DNA of 64,000 nucleotides from Salegentibacter flavus (GCF_900115145.1 NZ_FOVL01000011.1:62001-126000), one strand, 5' to 3'. Shown: positions 9,165-17,667, counted from the first letter of the stretch. A program made the numbers and translations. The notes: generated by a model not told the origin, from the sequence alone.

Positions 9165-9446
9165 ATGAAACTCTACAAAAACCTGCTTGCAGATTTTGAA
9201 GAAATGCCTATGGGCTATTCCACAATTGGAATAATCGCTTCCAGTTGCCTGGGTTCAGTGGCTGCCATGCTTATTTTAATGCAGGGACACGGGTTTTTAG
9301 ATATGCTACAGCTCTTTGCAGTAGTAAGCGTTTGTATGGGCTTTAACGCCGTTATTCTTGCACAGTTTAAACCAAAAATTATCTTTAATACATTATTGAT
9401 TAGCTTAGCGGTCTCCATAACCTTTATCCTAATAAATATTATCTAA
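9165..9446 (+). CDS. Small membrane protein of unknown function
   Basis: A 93-residue hydrophobic protein with about three predicted transmembrane segments (~residues 18-40, 45-66 and 72-92) after a short amphipathic start, MKLYKNLLADFEEMPMG. I do not recognise a named family. It is the first gene behind the TGAC-N4-GTCA promoter and is 3 nt upstream of the truncated-globin gene, so the pair is almost certainly co-transcribed. This position suggests a role linked to the globin, for example in membrane respiratory metabolism under low oxygen or nitrosative stress; that link is inference only. Confidence 0.75.
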   Translation: MKLYKNLLADFEEMPMGYSTIGIIASSCLGSVAAMLILMQGHGFLDMLQLFAVVSVCMGFNAVILAQFKPKIIFNTLLISLAVSITFILINII

Positions 9447-9449
9447 GCA

Positions 9450-9833
9450 ATGAGGAACGACATTCAAAATCGGGAAGATGTTTTCACACTTATTTCCCGG
9501 TTTTATTCCAAAGTACGGGAGAATCCTGAAATCGGATATTTTTTTAATGAGACCATTACAGATTGGGAAGAGCACCTGGAGAAGCTTACAGATTTTTGGG
9601 AAAGCAATCTTTTCTTTAAAGGCATTTACCGCGGAAACCCACAGAAGGCACACGTAAAGGTAGACCGGAAAAACGACAACAAAATATCCTCTGAACATTT
9701 TGGAGTTTGGCTTAACCTGTGGTTTGAAACCATAGATGAACTTTTTGAAGGCGAACTGGCCAATCGTGCTAAAAATAATGCCCGTAAAATGTCTACCCAC
9801 TTATACCTGAAGATATTTCAGTCCAGGAATTAA
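9450..9833 (+). CDS. Group III truncated haemoglobin
   Basis: A 127-residue globin, the same length as Campylobacter Ctb, the best-known group III member. The expected haem-pocket residues are present: F18-Y19 in helix B (Tyr B10), a DFWESNL segment in helix E, the proximal histidine H68 in GNPQKAHVKV, and tryptophans in HFGVWLNLW in helix G. Group III globins bind O2 and NO and are tied to microaerobic or nitrosative-stress responses. It follows a small membrane protein gene by 3 nt behind a Crp/Fnr-type operator and ends at a bidirectional terminator shared with the convergent stress-protein gene. Confidence 0.9.
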   Translation: MRNDIQNREDVFTLISRFYSKVRENPEIGYFFNETITDWEEHLEKLTDFWESNLFFKGIYRGNPQKAHVKVDRKNDNKISSEHFGVWLNLWFETIDELFEGELANRAKNNARKMSTHLYLKIFQSRN

Positions 9834-9853
9834 ATTATTTACTTATTGTAAAT

Positions 9854-9885
9854 AAAAAACCTGCTCTTTGTAGAACAGGTTTTTT
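9854..9885. terminator. Bidirectional terminator between globin and stress-protein genes
   Basis: AAAAAACCTG (9854-9863) and CAGGTTTTTT (9876-9885) form a perfect 10-bp stem with A- and T-runs on both sides, suited to terminate transcription from either strand. Confidence 0.88.
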
Positions 9886-9925
9886 GGGGCTAATTTCGTT
9901 TTATTCTAAAATGAATGAAACTTTT

Positions 9926-10690
9926 TTATCCGTGAAGGATCAATATTGGCGGTCTTGAGGCTTGCGCCCCATTTTGTATGGGAGGATGCAATAACAATTC
10001 ATCTGAAATCTTCAGGTTGCGCGCCATAAGCACGACAAGATTTGCAGAAGATTTAGCATCCTTCCAGAATTGTCCGCCAAGTTGGGTATTTGGATCGATG
10101 GCATTAAAGTTTACAGCTCTGGGGCTCAATCTGGTGTTTAGTTCCTGGCGTATTACACCTAACTGATTTCCGTTTTGATTATTTCCGTTTATTTCCCACA
10201 CATTGAAAACCGAGACGGCCAACAAGGGCAACTTTTTAAAAACCTCCAGCATATCGCCGTGCAACATTACTGAATAATCGATAGGGAAGAACAGGTTTTC
10301 CCAGGCTTTGAATTCCTGGTTTTCGGTAACGGTAAGGACGGGACATTTTACCTTTCTCAACACATTATAAGTGTTTGTCCCAATACCTTTGATTTGATCG
10401 GAGCTTCTGCCCGACGCGCCCATAACTATAAGATCAATATCCTTTTCGGCCACAACTTTTCGCGTGGCATCAATCAAATTGTCGTTTTTCAGGATTGCAT
10501 GAAATTTATGGCCGTCAGCTGTAGCTTCTTTACGAAGTCTTTCGATGCAAGCGTTAAGGCCCTCTTTATTTGAATCTCCAGCGTGTAAAATGTAAAAATT
10601 CGAAGCAACACCGGGTAAATTCAGGGCATATTTGGCTGCATTATAAGCATGTGCAGAATAATCGGTTAAGATTAAAATATTAATGGCCAT
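9926..10690 (-). CDS. Universal stress protein, tandem UspA domain
   Basis: A 254-residue cytoplasmic protein with two Usp-type halves. The N-terminal half opens with NILILTDYSAHAYNAAKYAL and holds the nucleotide-binding pattern VMGASGRSSDQIKGIGTNTYNV before CPVLTV (~residues 88-122). The C-terminal half is diverged and lacks that glycine pattern, with ALxGxxDxx-type features missing. Such tandem Usp proteins are often induced by oxygen limitation or growth arrest. Its promoter carries a TGAC-N4-GTCA palindrome in the same geometry as the globin promoter, so both are predicted targets of the Crp-fused regulator encoded directly upstream. Confidence 0.85.
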   Translation of the reverse strand: MAINILILTDYSAHAYNAAKYALNLPGVASNFYILHAGDSNKEGLNACIERLRKEATADGHKFHAILKNDNLIDATRKVVAEKDIDLIVMGASGRSSDQIKGIGTNTYNVLRKVKCPVLTVTENQEFKAWENLFFPIDYSVMLHGDMLEVFKKLPLLAVSVFNVWEINGNNQNGNQLGVIRQELNTRLSPRAVNFNAIDPNTQLGGQFWKDAKSSANLVVLMARNLKISDELLLHPPIQNGAQASRPPILILHG

Positions 10691-10713
10691 GGATTTCCTT
10701 TTCTAATTTGTGG

Positions 10714-10756
10714 TAAAATTATAGAGAAAGTCCGCAGCCAAATATGACGGCAGTCA
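10714..10756 (-). promoter_or_regulatory. Crp/Fnr-type operator and promoter for the universal stress protein
   Basis: TGAC-GGCA-GTCA occupies 10745-10756 (centre 10750.5). Reading leftward on the minus strand, a -7-like TAATTTTA occupies 10721-10714. The distance from palindrome centre to the first base of the -7 box is 29.5 bp, identical to the globin promoter. No -33 TTTG is visible at the usual spacing. The start of transcription is predicted near 10709, ~19 nt before the ATG, placing the operator near -41.5. Flanking bases are less symmetrical than at the globin site. Confidence 0.6.
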
Positions 10757-10776
10757 GCTATACTAAAAAAAGCCGG

Positions 10777-11817
10777 TTAACCTATTTTTTCGAGTTTGTC
10801 GGCATCAATGATTTTAACATTTCTACCTTCAATTTCGATAAGGCCTTCTTTTTTAAAGTCGGAAAGAGTTCTGATAAGTGTTTCAGAGGCGATGCCCGCA
10901 ACGCCAGCAAGATCGGCACGGGAAATCCTGATGCTATGCAAAGGGTTCTTTTTTATCTCCCGGGCGAACATCAGAATAGTTTTCGCAGTTTTTCTACGTA
11001 CCGAAGCGTAAGCAATATCGATAAGTTGTTCTTTTATTCCGAAGAGATTTTCATTCATCACTTCGAGAAGTTCCATACTTACCCGGCTGTTGTCGTGAAG
11101 AATATCTTTCAACTGGTCTCTTGAAAGTGTATAAAGAGTAGTGTCTTCCATAGCCGTGGCAAATTCGCGGTATGCGGAACTGGAATTAAAACTAAGACTT
11201 CCGAAGAAATCTCCATCTTTGTACAGTTGTGTGATAATTTCCTTTCCACGGGAATCAAATTTATGAGCTTTTACTACCCCACGGTCTACCAAATAAAAGT
11301 TAACCGAGGTTTTTCCTTCTTCATAAACACTCTCTCCAGCCTTAAAATTTAGTTGTTCTCCGGTTTTCATTAACTCCCTAAAAGCTGTAAGATTAGGGAT
11401 GTGCTGCTGCTCTTTTGGCACCTGAGCAGTTTTATCGCTTTTAAGGATTTCCACCTTTGCCAGGCGGCTTTCAATAGCGCTTAAGAGATCAGTCTCCTCG
11501 AAAGGTTTGGTTAGATAGTCATCGGCACCAAGATCCATCCCTCGCCTCACGTCTTTATGTTCTGTTTTTGCTGAAAGAAATATAAATGGAATACCGCTTG
11601 TTTCAGGAGTTTTGGAAAGTTCTGTTAATACATCATAGCCATCCATTTCGGGCATCATAATATCGCAGACAATTATATCGGGTAATTCGCTTTTAGCCTT
11701 GGTTACTCCCTGCTTTCCATCTGAAGCGGTCACCACCTCAAAATCTGATAATTCAAGGATTTCGGCGGTATTTTCTCTTACCGTAACATCGTCTTCAATA
11801 AGCAATATTTTCTTCAT
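10777..11817 (-). CDS. Response regulator receiver fused to a Crp/Fnr-type transcription factor
   Basis: A 346-residue protein when started at the second methionine (MKKILLIEDD, 11817), preferred over the ATG at 11832 because receiver domains begin this way. Residues 1-120 are a CheY-like receiver with the acidic pair at 9-10, phospho-acceptor D52 and K104. Residues ~145-260 are a cyclic-nucleotide-binding-like fold (FKAGESVYEEGK, FYLVDRGVVKAH, DGDFFGSLSF). Residues ~275-346 are a Crp winged helix whose recognition helix SETLIRTL keeps the Crp/Fnr glutamate and arginine (E312, R316) that read TGA. There is no Fnr cysteine cluster, so oxygen is not sensed by an Fe-S cluster here. The partner kinase gene lies immediately upstream. 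Predicted targets are the TGAC-N4-GTCA promoters nearby. Confidence 0.88.
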   Translation of the reverse strand: MKKILLIEDDVTVRENTAEILELSDFEVVTASDGKQGVTKAKSELPDIIVCDIMMPEMDGYDVLTELSKTPETSGIPFIFLSAKTEHKDVRRGMDLGADDYLTKPFEETDLLSAIESRLAKVEILKSDKTAQVPKEQQHIPNLTAFRELMKTGEQLNFKAGESVYEEGKTSVNFYLVDRGVVKAHKFDSRGKEIITQLYKDGDFFGSLSFNSSSAYREFATAMEDTTLYTLSRDQLKDILHDNSRVSMELLEVMNENLFGIKEQLIDIAYASVRRKTAKTILMFAREIKKNPLHSIRISRADLAGVAGIASETLIRTLSDFKKEGLIEIEGRNVKIIDADKLEKIG

Positions 11818-11869
11818 CAAAATAAATTTCAAGCACCATATAAAATGGCTCTAAATTTAACAAAACTCT

Positions 11870-13102
11870 TTAACGTTCGTAATTGGGCAATTGCACTGTA
11901 AAGGTTGAGCCTTTGTTTTCTTCACTTTTAAAATGAATTTTTCCACCCATATTTTCTACGTGAACCTTCACAATATTAAGCCCTATCCCTGTTCCCTGAT
12001 TTAGCAAGGCATTTTCAGCCCTGAAATAGCGTTCAAAGATATGCTTTTGATCTTTCTCCGGGATTCCCATACCTTCATCAGAAACCTCAAAAATAACCAT
12101 ATTATCGTTATCCTCAATTCTAAAATGGATTGTAGAATTTTCAGGAGAGTATTTTATTGCGTTTCCTATTAAGTTGGACAATACAAGATCCAGTATTTTT
12201 TCATCCTGATACAGGGTTACTTCATCCAGATCCCTGGGATATTCGATCTCCTGCCCGTATTTAAGAGTCACATTGGCATTATAAACCACATCATTAATAA
12301 CTTTATTCAGACTAAAGCTACTGTATTTGTAATTCACATTCCCCGATTCCAGTCGTTCCAGGGAAAGGAAATCATTCAGGATATTATTCAGGTAATGCAC
12401 TTTATCTTTTATAGTGCGAAGATGCTTTTCCCGTTTTTCCTGTTGTTCTCCCGTAACATATTTCTCGGCAAGGGTGGCAGAAGTAAGTATCCCACTGAGC
12501 GGAGTTTTAAATTCGTGGGAAACCAGGGATAGAAATTTTGTTTTAAGTTCGTTAAGTTCCTTTTCCTGTTTAAGGGCGAGTTTTATTCTCTTCTCCGCCT
12601 CTTTCCTTTTGCTGATCTCCTTTTCAAGATTTTCTACGGTTTCCCGGAGCTCTTTGGTCCGAACTTTAATTTTGTCTTCAAGTTCTGCATTCAACTCCCT
12701 GATACGTTGTTGATTTTCCTTGCGGACGGTGATATCTACAATAAGGGACATTACAAAATCTTCCCCATCAACCCGGAAGGGATTCAGTCCGGCTTCTACC
12801 GGAAACTGGCTTCCATCTTTCTTTATTCCGAATAATTCCCGTCCGTGACCCATTTGGCGTTTCTCGCTATGGGCTAAAAAATCCTTAAAATGCTTAGAAT
12901 GATTTGGTTTATAATTCGGCGGGATAAGGATATTAAGATGCTGGCCTACCAACTCTCCACGTTCATACCCAAACATTTGTAGGGCAGCCAGGTTTACCGT
13001 TACTATAATTTGACTACTGTCGACGACGAGAACCCCTTCTGAGGCCGCTTCGAAGAGGGTATTAAAAACACTATGATTTTCCTTAAAAAATTCTCTGTCC
13101 AC
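11870..13102 (-). CDS. PAS-domain sensor histidine kinase, FixL-like
   Basis: A 410-residue kinase without transmembrane segments. Residues ~10-125 are a PAS domain closely matching the FixL haem PAS: a PPNYKPNHSKHF segment places H68 at the FixL proximal haem histidine, and GHGREL places R88 at the FixL distal arginine, followed by KKDGSQFPVE. A coiled coil (~128-185) leads to the H-box LVSHEFKTPL (H196), then N, G1 (DEGMGIPEKD), F and G2 (GTGIGLNIV) boxes. It is 52 nt upstream of the receiver-Crp gene and is its likely cognate kinase. Haem binding is inferred from two aligned residues; other FixL-contact positions differ (Arg206 and His214 positions hold D and R), so oxygen sensing is a hypothesis. 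Confidence 0.88.
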   Translation of the reverse strand: MDREFFKENHSVFNTLFEAASEGVLVVDSSQIIVTVNLAALQMFGYERGELVGQHLNILIPPNYKPNHSKHFKDFLAHSEKRQMGHGRELFGIKKDGSQFPVEAGLNPFRVDGEDFVMSLIVDITVRKENQQRIRELNAELEDKIKVRTKELRETVENLEKEISKRKEAEKRIKLALKQEKELNELKTKFLSLVSHEFKTPLSGILTSATLAEKYVTGEQQEKREKHLRTIKDKVHYLNNILNDFLSLERLESGNVNYKYSSFSLNKVINDVVYNANVTLKYGQEIEYPRDLDEVTLYQDEKILDLVLSNLIGNAIKYSPENSTIHFRIEDNDNMVIFEVSDEGMGIPEKDQKHIFERYFRAENALLNQGTGIGLNIVKVHVENMGGKIHFKSEENKGSTFTVQLPNYER

Positions 13103-13240
13103 AATTGCTGTTTAAAATTTGCAGAAACTAAATTACAAAGCATTTACTAAAGTAGGGATGAAGAAGGGAATTATTTTGAACATTAAAAACCGAACCGTTT
13201 TACCAACCAGGTTTATACATTTTTGTTGGGTTACCAGGGC

Positions 13241-13286
13241 TCCCTTCGACTACGCCCTCTTTCATCGAGCTGCGCTCAGGATAAAC
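13241..13286. repeat. Possible dispersed intergenic repeat fragment
   Basis: In the gap between the kinase gene and the tRNA, the segment with CCCTTCGACTACGCC and later GCGCTCAGGATAAA resembles the 'cttcgac ... gctcagga' short repeats scattered between genes in many flavobacterial genomes. It is present once in this window, so repeat status cannot be shown here. The remaining bases from 13103 to 13310 hold no supported gene. Confidence 0.25.
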
Positions 13287-13317
13287 TTCTCGCCCCAAAA
13301 AATCCTTGGAAAAACAA

Positions 13318-13347
13318 AAAACCGAACTCTTTTCAGAATTCGGTTTT
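13318..13347 (-). terminator. Terminator downstream of tRNA-Gln
   Basis: AAAACCGAA (13318-13326) and TTCGGTTTT (13339-13347) form a 9-bp stem. Read on the minus strand it is followed by a T-rich tail, correctly placed 9 nt after the tRNA 3' end. Confidence 0.8.
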
Positions 13348-13355
13348 ACATTCCG

Positions 13356-13428
13356 TTGGCCTACTAGGGCTCGAACCTAGACTCTTCTGGACCAAAACCA
13401 GACGTGTTGCCAGTTACACCATAGGCCA
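13356..13428 (-). tRNA. tRNA-Gln (anticodon TTG)
   Basis: On the minus strand a 73-nt cloverleaf is complete: acceptor arms TGGCCTA and TAGGCCA, a D-arm with GGTGTAACTGGCAACA, anticodon stem TCTGG/CCAGA with loop TTTTGGT (anticodon TTG, reading CAA/CAG codons), and a T-arm GGTTCGAGCCC. The discriminator base is A and CCA is not encoded, as is usual in Bacteroidota. It has its own consensus promoter and terminator. Confidence 0.96.
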
Positions 13429-13445
13429 ATGCTTAAATGCGGATG

Positions 13446-13476
13446 CAAATTTAAAACAAACTTTTATTTACACAAA
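13446..13476 (-). promoter_or_regulatory. Consensus promoter of tRNA-Gln
   Basis: On the minus strand TTTG (13476-13473), exactly 19 bp, then TAAATTTG (13453-13446). This is a full match to the Bacteroidota sigma-ABfr consensus TTTG-N19-TAnnTTTG. Transcription is expected to begin near 13441, ~13 nt before the mature tRNA. Confidence 0.8.
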
Positions 13477-13652
13477 CTTTTTACAATAAATTCGAAGAGT
13501 ATTTTTAATACTGATTTTGGCGGCAGTAAAACCTGATTTTAGTGCTCACATTTACAGGCTTATTAAAAATAAAGGGCATTTAGATACTCCCGTTGAAGGG
13601 TTCACAATTTTATTACTAAATTCGCCACTCAGGATTAAACTAAAATACCATA

Positions 13653-16600
13653 ATGAGGGATTTCAGCTTTAAAAAGTGGAACAAAATACTGGGATGGCTG
13701 GTATTTTTAATCGCACTTACTACTTACACCTTAACCTTAGAACCAACCGCCAGCTTTTGGGATGCCGGAGAATATATAGCCACCTCAGCTAACCTGGAGG
13801 TAGGACACCCTCCCGGGGCGCCATTTTACCAGATGACGGGAGCTTTCTTCTCTATGTTTGCCACCGATGAGACCAAGGTCGCTCTTATGGTGAATTTTAT
13901 GTCTGGGACCGCCAGTGCCTTCGCAGTGCTGTTTATGTTCTGGTCCATAAGTATACTGGTACTGAAAATCGCCGGACCAGCCGAAAAATTAAGTACAGCG
14001 AAAAAGATCGCCGTGCTAGGAAGTGCCGCTGTTGGATCACTGGCCTTCACATTCACCGACAGCTTCTGGTTTAGCGCCGTAGAAGCTGAAGTTTATGCCA
14101 TGGCCGCCTGTATCATGGCCCTACTCTTCTACCTTGGATTACTTTGGGAGCGCGATATGTTTAAACCTCGTGGAAACCGCTGGCTCATCCTTATCTCTTT
14201 AGTGATTGGTCTTTCCTTTGGTGTGCATTTCCTGGGCTTACTTACCATCCCTGCGATCGGATTTTTATATTTCTTCAAGAACTACAAAAAGGTTACAGTT
14301 AAAAATTTTATTATCGCCAATATCGTGGTAGTGGCTGTGCTAATGTTTATTTTTAAGTTATTACTCCCCTACACCCTTACATTTTTTGGTGTTTCAGAAA
14401 TATTTTTCACCAATTCTCTTGGTTTACCTTTTAACACAGGAACCATAGTAGCCTTTATATTAATAGTAGTCGCCTTTTACTACGGAATAAATTATACCCG
14501 CAAAAAGAAATATTTTCAGCTAAACACGCTCTTTTTATGCATTCTGTTCATCTTAATAGGTTTCTCCAGCTGGGTTATGCTTCCTATAAGATCAAATGCT
14601 CCAACGGTAATCAATGAGAACAGTCCGGATAACGCCCGCGAATTACTGGCCTATTATAACCGGGAGCAATATGGGGAAACCCATCTCTTCTATGGCCCTC
14701 AGTTTTCAGAAATATATAGTGGTTTAGACCCCGACAATCCATATAAAGATGGCAAGCCACATTATGAGAAGGATGAGGAAAAAGGCGAATATGTTATTGT
14801 AAACGATTATAAAAATGCCCGCCAAAACCTGGACGACAGCCATAAAGCTTTTCTTCCCAGAATGTGGAGCAGTGAACACGCTGCCAATTATATGGAGTTT
14901 ACCGGCCCCTTGGATTTCACGGTAAAGAGAGAATACCAGGGACAAGAGCAGCTCATGCAGGCTATACAGGAATTCAAAAATGAATACTCCCGGGGTAACC
15001 TGGATAACACCGATTACCATAGGTTTTTACAGCAGTTTGGAGAGTATATTAACGTAGAAAAACCTTCGTTTGCTTCCAACATTGCCTATTTGCTGGAATA
15101 CCAGATAGGATATATGTACTGGAGATATTTTATGTGGAATTTTGTAGGCCGTCAGGATGATATTCAGGGAAAATATGACGATTTGCATGGCAACTGGCTA
15201 AGCGGAATCAATTTTATAGACGAAATGCGACTTGGTCCGCAGGAAAATCTACCTTCAGATGTAAAAAACAATAAAGCCCGTAACACTTATTACTTTTTAC
15301 CATTTATCCTAGGCCTCATCGGGTTGGTATTTCACTTCAAACGTGATAAAAACAATTTCTGGGTATTGCTGGTATTTTTCCTTTTTACTGGAATAGCCCT
15401 GAAAATTTACCTCAACGAACGTCCTTTTGAACCCAGAGAACGCGATTACGCTCTGGTAGGGTCATTCTATGTTTTTGCCATCTGGATAGGAATTGGAGTA
15501 TATGCCTTGTTCGATTGGGCTAAAAAATTCCTTAAGCCAAAGATCGTAGCTCCGGCGGTAATAATAGTTTCTTTGCTTGCCGTACCGGTTATATTAGCCT
15601 CTGAAAACTGGGATGATCACGACCGCAGCGGAAGGGATACAACTCTTAGCATGGCTAAAATGTACCTGGATTCAGTAGATGAAAACGGAATAATTTTCAC
15701 CATTGGAGATAACGATACTTTTGCTTTATGGTATGTTCAGCAAATTGAACGCTACAGAACCGATGTTCGAGTTGTAAACACAAGTCTGTTTGCTACCGAT
15801 TGGTATATCGACCAGATGAAGCGAAAGGCTTTTGATAGTGATCCTATCCCTTCGCAATTTGAAGCCGAGGATTATACCGGAAAAAATGATGCGGTGTTCT
15901 TTAGAGAGATCACTCAGGATACACTACCATTAAAAACTTTTTTGAATTATATACAAAATGATGATTCCCGCACGAAAGCAGAACTGCAAAGCGGGCAGTT
16001 TGTAAATACTTTCCCTACTAAAAACGTTCGCATTCCTGTAGACAAAAAAACAGTTCTGGAAAATGGGATTGTTAGAGAAGAATTTGCCGACCAGATTGTA
16101 GATCATATCGATCTGCAAATAGACAGTCAGATCCTCTATAAAAACCGATTGATGATGCTGGACATCGTTGCCAATAATAATTGGGAACGTCCTATTTATT
16201 TTACCGGCGGAAGCTATGGCGATGACGATTATCTATGGATGAAAGATCATCTTCAGCTTGAAGGGATCGCCTACAAACTCGTACCCATAAAAACGCCAAT
16301 AGACCCCCAAAACCCTTATGATATGGGCAAGGTGAATACCGAAAAAATGTATGATATTGTTAAAAGCTGGGATTGGGGAAATATGGGCAGTGAAGACATA
16401 TACCACGACCCGGAAACACGTAAGAATTCTATCACTTACCGAAGCAACCTTGCTCGTCTAGTAGAAAACCTCCTAAATGAAGGAGACACCACCCGGGCCA
16501 AAGAAATCCTTGATCTGGCTATGGAACATACTCCGGTAGAATATTACGGGTATTACAGTCTGGTAGAACCTTATATTGATGGCTACTACAAAGTAGGCGA

Positions 16601-16940
16601 GCCCGAGAGAGCCCGTGAAATATGGGAACAGGTGGCCACAAAATACCAGGAAAACCTGAAATGGTACAGCACCTGGGGAGTAGACAGGCAGTACCGCTAC
16701 GCTGATGAAATAATTTCTGATATGGAGCGCTACCGAAGCCTGGTTGACATCCTGGTGAGAAATCAGGATGAAGAGATTATACAGGAGAAAGCCGATGAAT
16801 TTAACGAACACCTTAGAATGTTCAGGCATTTCTATGGGGATGAAGAAGAAATGGAGCCGGAAGACGTTCCCCTGGAAGAGGATGCATTGCAGGAGTTAAG
16901 CCCGGAAAACCAGGATGTACAAATAGATACTACTGAATAA
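13653..16940 (+). CDS. GT117-type membrane glycosyltransferase (DUF2723)
   Basis: A 1095-residue polytopic protein. The N-terminal half is the DUF2723 domain: a first transmembrane helix, then EPTASFWDAGEYIATSANLEVGHPPGAPFYQ split here as FWDAGEYI and GHPPGAPF, followed by about ten hydrophobic helices to ~residue 680. The acidic pair after the first helix is the expected catalytic centre of GT-C type transferases such as protein O-mannosyltransferases. From ~680 a soluble periplasmic-type region with FTIGDNDTFALWYVQ and a helical TPR-like tail (~930-1060) ends in an acidic stretch. In Bacteroidota this family is linked to protein or lipid glycosylation at the envelope; the sugar and acceptor are not known from sequence. 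Confidence 0.87.
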   Translation: MRDFSFKKWNKILGWLVFLIALTTYTLTLEPTASFWDAGEYIATSANLEVGHPPGAPFYQMTGAFFSMFATDETKVALMVNFMSGTASAFAVLFMFWSISILVLKIAGPAEKLSTAKKIAVLGSAAVGSLAFTFTDSFWFSAVEAEVYAMAACIMALLFYLGLLWERDMFKPRGNRWLILISLVIGLSFGVHFLGLLTIPAIGFLYFFKNYKKVTVKNFIIANIVVVAVLMFIFKLLLPYTLTFFGVSEIFFTNSLGLPFNTGTIVAFILIVVAFYYGINYTRKKKYFQLNTLFLCILFILIGFSSWVMLPIRSNAPTVINENSPDNARELLAYYNREQYGETHLFYGPQFSEIYSGLDPDNPYKDGKPHYEKDEEKGEYVIVNDYKNARQNLDDSHKAFLPRMWSSEHAANYMEFTGPLDFTVKREYQGQEQLMQAIQEFKNEYSRGNLDNTDYHRFLQQFGEYINVEKPSFASNIAYLLEYQIGYMYWRYFMWNFVGRQDDIQGKYDDLHGNWLSGINFIDEMRLGPQENLPSDVKNNKARNTYYFLPFILGLIGLVFHFKRDKNNFWVLLVFFLFTGIALKIYLNERPFEPRERDYALVGSFYVFAIWIGIGVYALFDWAKKFLKPKIVAPAVIIVSLLAVPVILASENWDDHDRSGRDTTLSMAKMYLDSVDENGIIFTIGDNDTFALWYVQQIERYRTDVRVVNTSLFATDWYIDQMKRKAFDSDPIPSQFEAEDYTGKNDAVFFREITQDTLPLKTFLNYIQNDDSRTKAELQSGQFVNTFPTKNVRIPVDKKTVLENGIVREEFADQIVDHIDLQIDSQILYKNRLMMLDIVANNNWERPIYFTGGSYGDDDYLWMKDHLQLEGIAYKLVPIKTPIDPQNPYDMGKVNTEKMYDIVKSWDWGNMGSEDIYHDPETRKNSITYRSNLARLVENLLNEGDTTRAKEILDLAMEHTPVEYYGYYSLVEPYIDGYYKVGEPERAREIWEQVATKYQENLKWYSTWGVDRQYRYADEIISDMERYRSLVDILVRNQDEEIIQEKADEFNEHLRMFRHFYGDEEEMEPEDVPLEEDALQELSPENQDVQIDTTE

Positions 16941-17028
16941 ATCAAAAAGCTTGTCTGAAGATTTTACCTTACCCCTCTTTTTTGGTGGGATAATTCAGCA
17001 TTTTCAGGCAGGCTCTTCCCATTTTAAT

Positions 17029-17667
17029 ATGAACAGGTTTCTGGTAAAATATCCTTCGATCCTAAGATGGTTTTATCCTAAAAGGCCTTCCCGTATAAAA
17101 GCGCCAAAAAGCATTTATCTCACTTTTGATGATGGCCCTATCCCCGGGATCACCCCCTGGGTTCTTGAACAATTAAGAAAATATAATGCTAAAGCCACTT
17201 TTTTCTGTATAGGTGAAAACATCGAGAAACATCCTGAGGTCTTCCAACAGGTGGTTTCGGAAGGACACCAAATCGGAAATCACAGTTTTCATCATTTAAA
17301 TGGCTGGAAAACCTCAACTTCAGAATACATAAAAGATGTGCTTATAACCGAAGAACTTCTCAATAAAGAATACCCTGAAAACCCACAACCGAAACTATTC
17401 AGGCCGCCTTTTGGAAAGATAAAGAATTCTCAGGCCAGGAAACTCACAGAACAAGGTTTTAAAATAGTAATGTGGGATGTGATCAGCTGGGATTTTGATA
17501 GTGATATCAAAAAGGAAACCTGCCATAAGAATGTGATTAAAAATGCTAAGGAAGGGAGTATTATAGTTTTTCACGACAGCGAAAAAGCTTTAAAAAACCT
17601 AAAATACGCTTTACCAAAGGTCCTGAAATATTTTTCTGACAAAGGCTACGAGTTCAAAAGCCTTTAA
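17029..17667 (+). CDS. Polysaccharide deacetylase (NodB homology) family protein
   Basis: A 212-residue enzyme starting at MNRFLVKYP; an upstream TTG at 16951 in the same frame would add 26 residues of unconvincing sequence. All five NodB motifs are visible: TFDDGP (metal and catalytic aspartates), HSFHH (metal histidines), RPPFG, DVISWDFD and IIVFHDS. Such enzymes remove N-acetyl groups from peptidoglycan or other amino-sugar polymers using a divalent metal. There is no obvious signal peptide, only a short basic/hydrophobic start, so location is uncertain. It overlaps the convergent thioredoxin-like gene by 4 bases. Confidence 0.87.
   Translation: MNRFLVKYPSILRWFYPKRPSRIKAPKSIYLTFDDGPIPGITPWVLEQLRKYNAKATFFCIGENIEKHPEVFQQVVSEGHQIGNHSFHHLNGWKTSTSEYIKDVLITEELLNKEYPENPQPKLFRPPFGKIKNSQARKLTEQGFKIVMWDVISWDFDSDIKKETCHKNVIKNAKEGSIIVFHDSEKALKNLKYALPKVLKYFSDKGYEFKSL

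Noticed and set aside
10777-11817. Direct oxygen sensing by an Fe-S cluster in the Crp/Fnr-type regulator
   Set aside because: The protein has a single cysteine near the receiver phospho-site and no N-terminal Fnr cysteine set.
13223-13489. An 88-codon open frame across the tRNA region
   Set aside because: It runs antisense through the tRNA-Gln gene and its terminator; the apparent protein is just the translated tRNA complement.
16951-17028. N-terminal extension of the NodB deacetylase from a TTG
   Set aside because: No signal peptide or family similarity in the added 26 residues; the ATG at 17029 gives a sound start.
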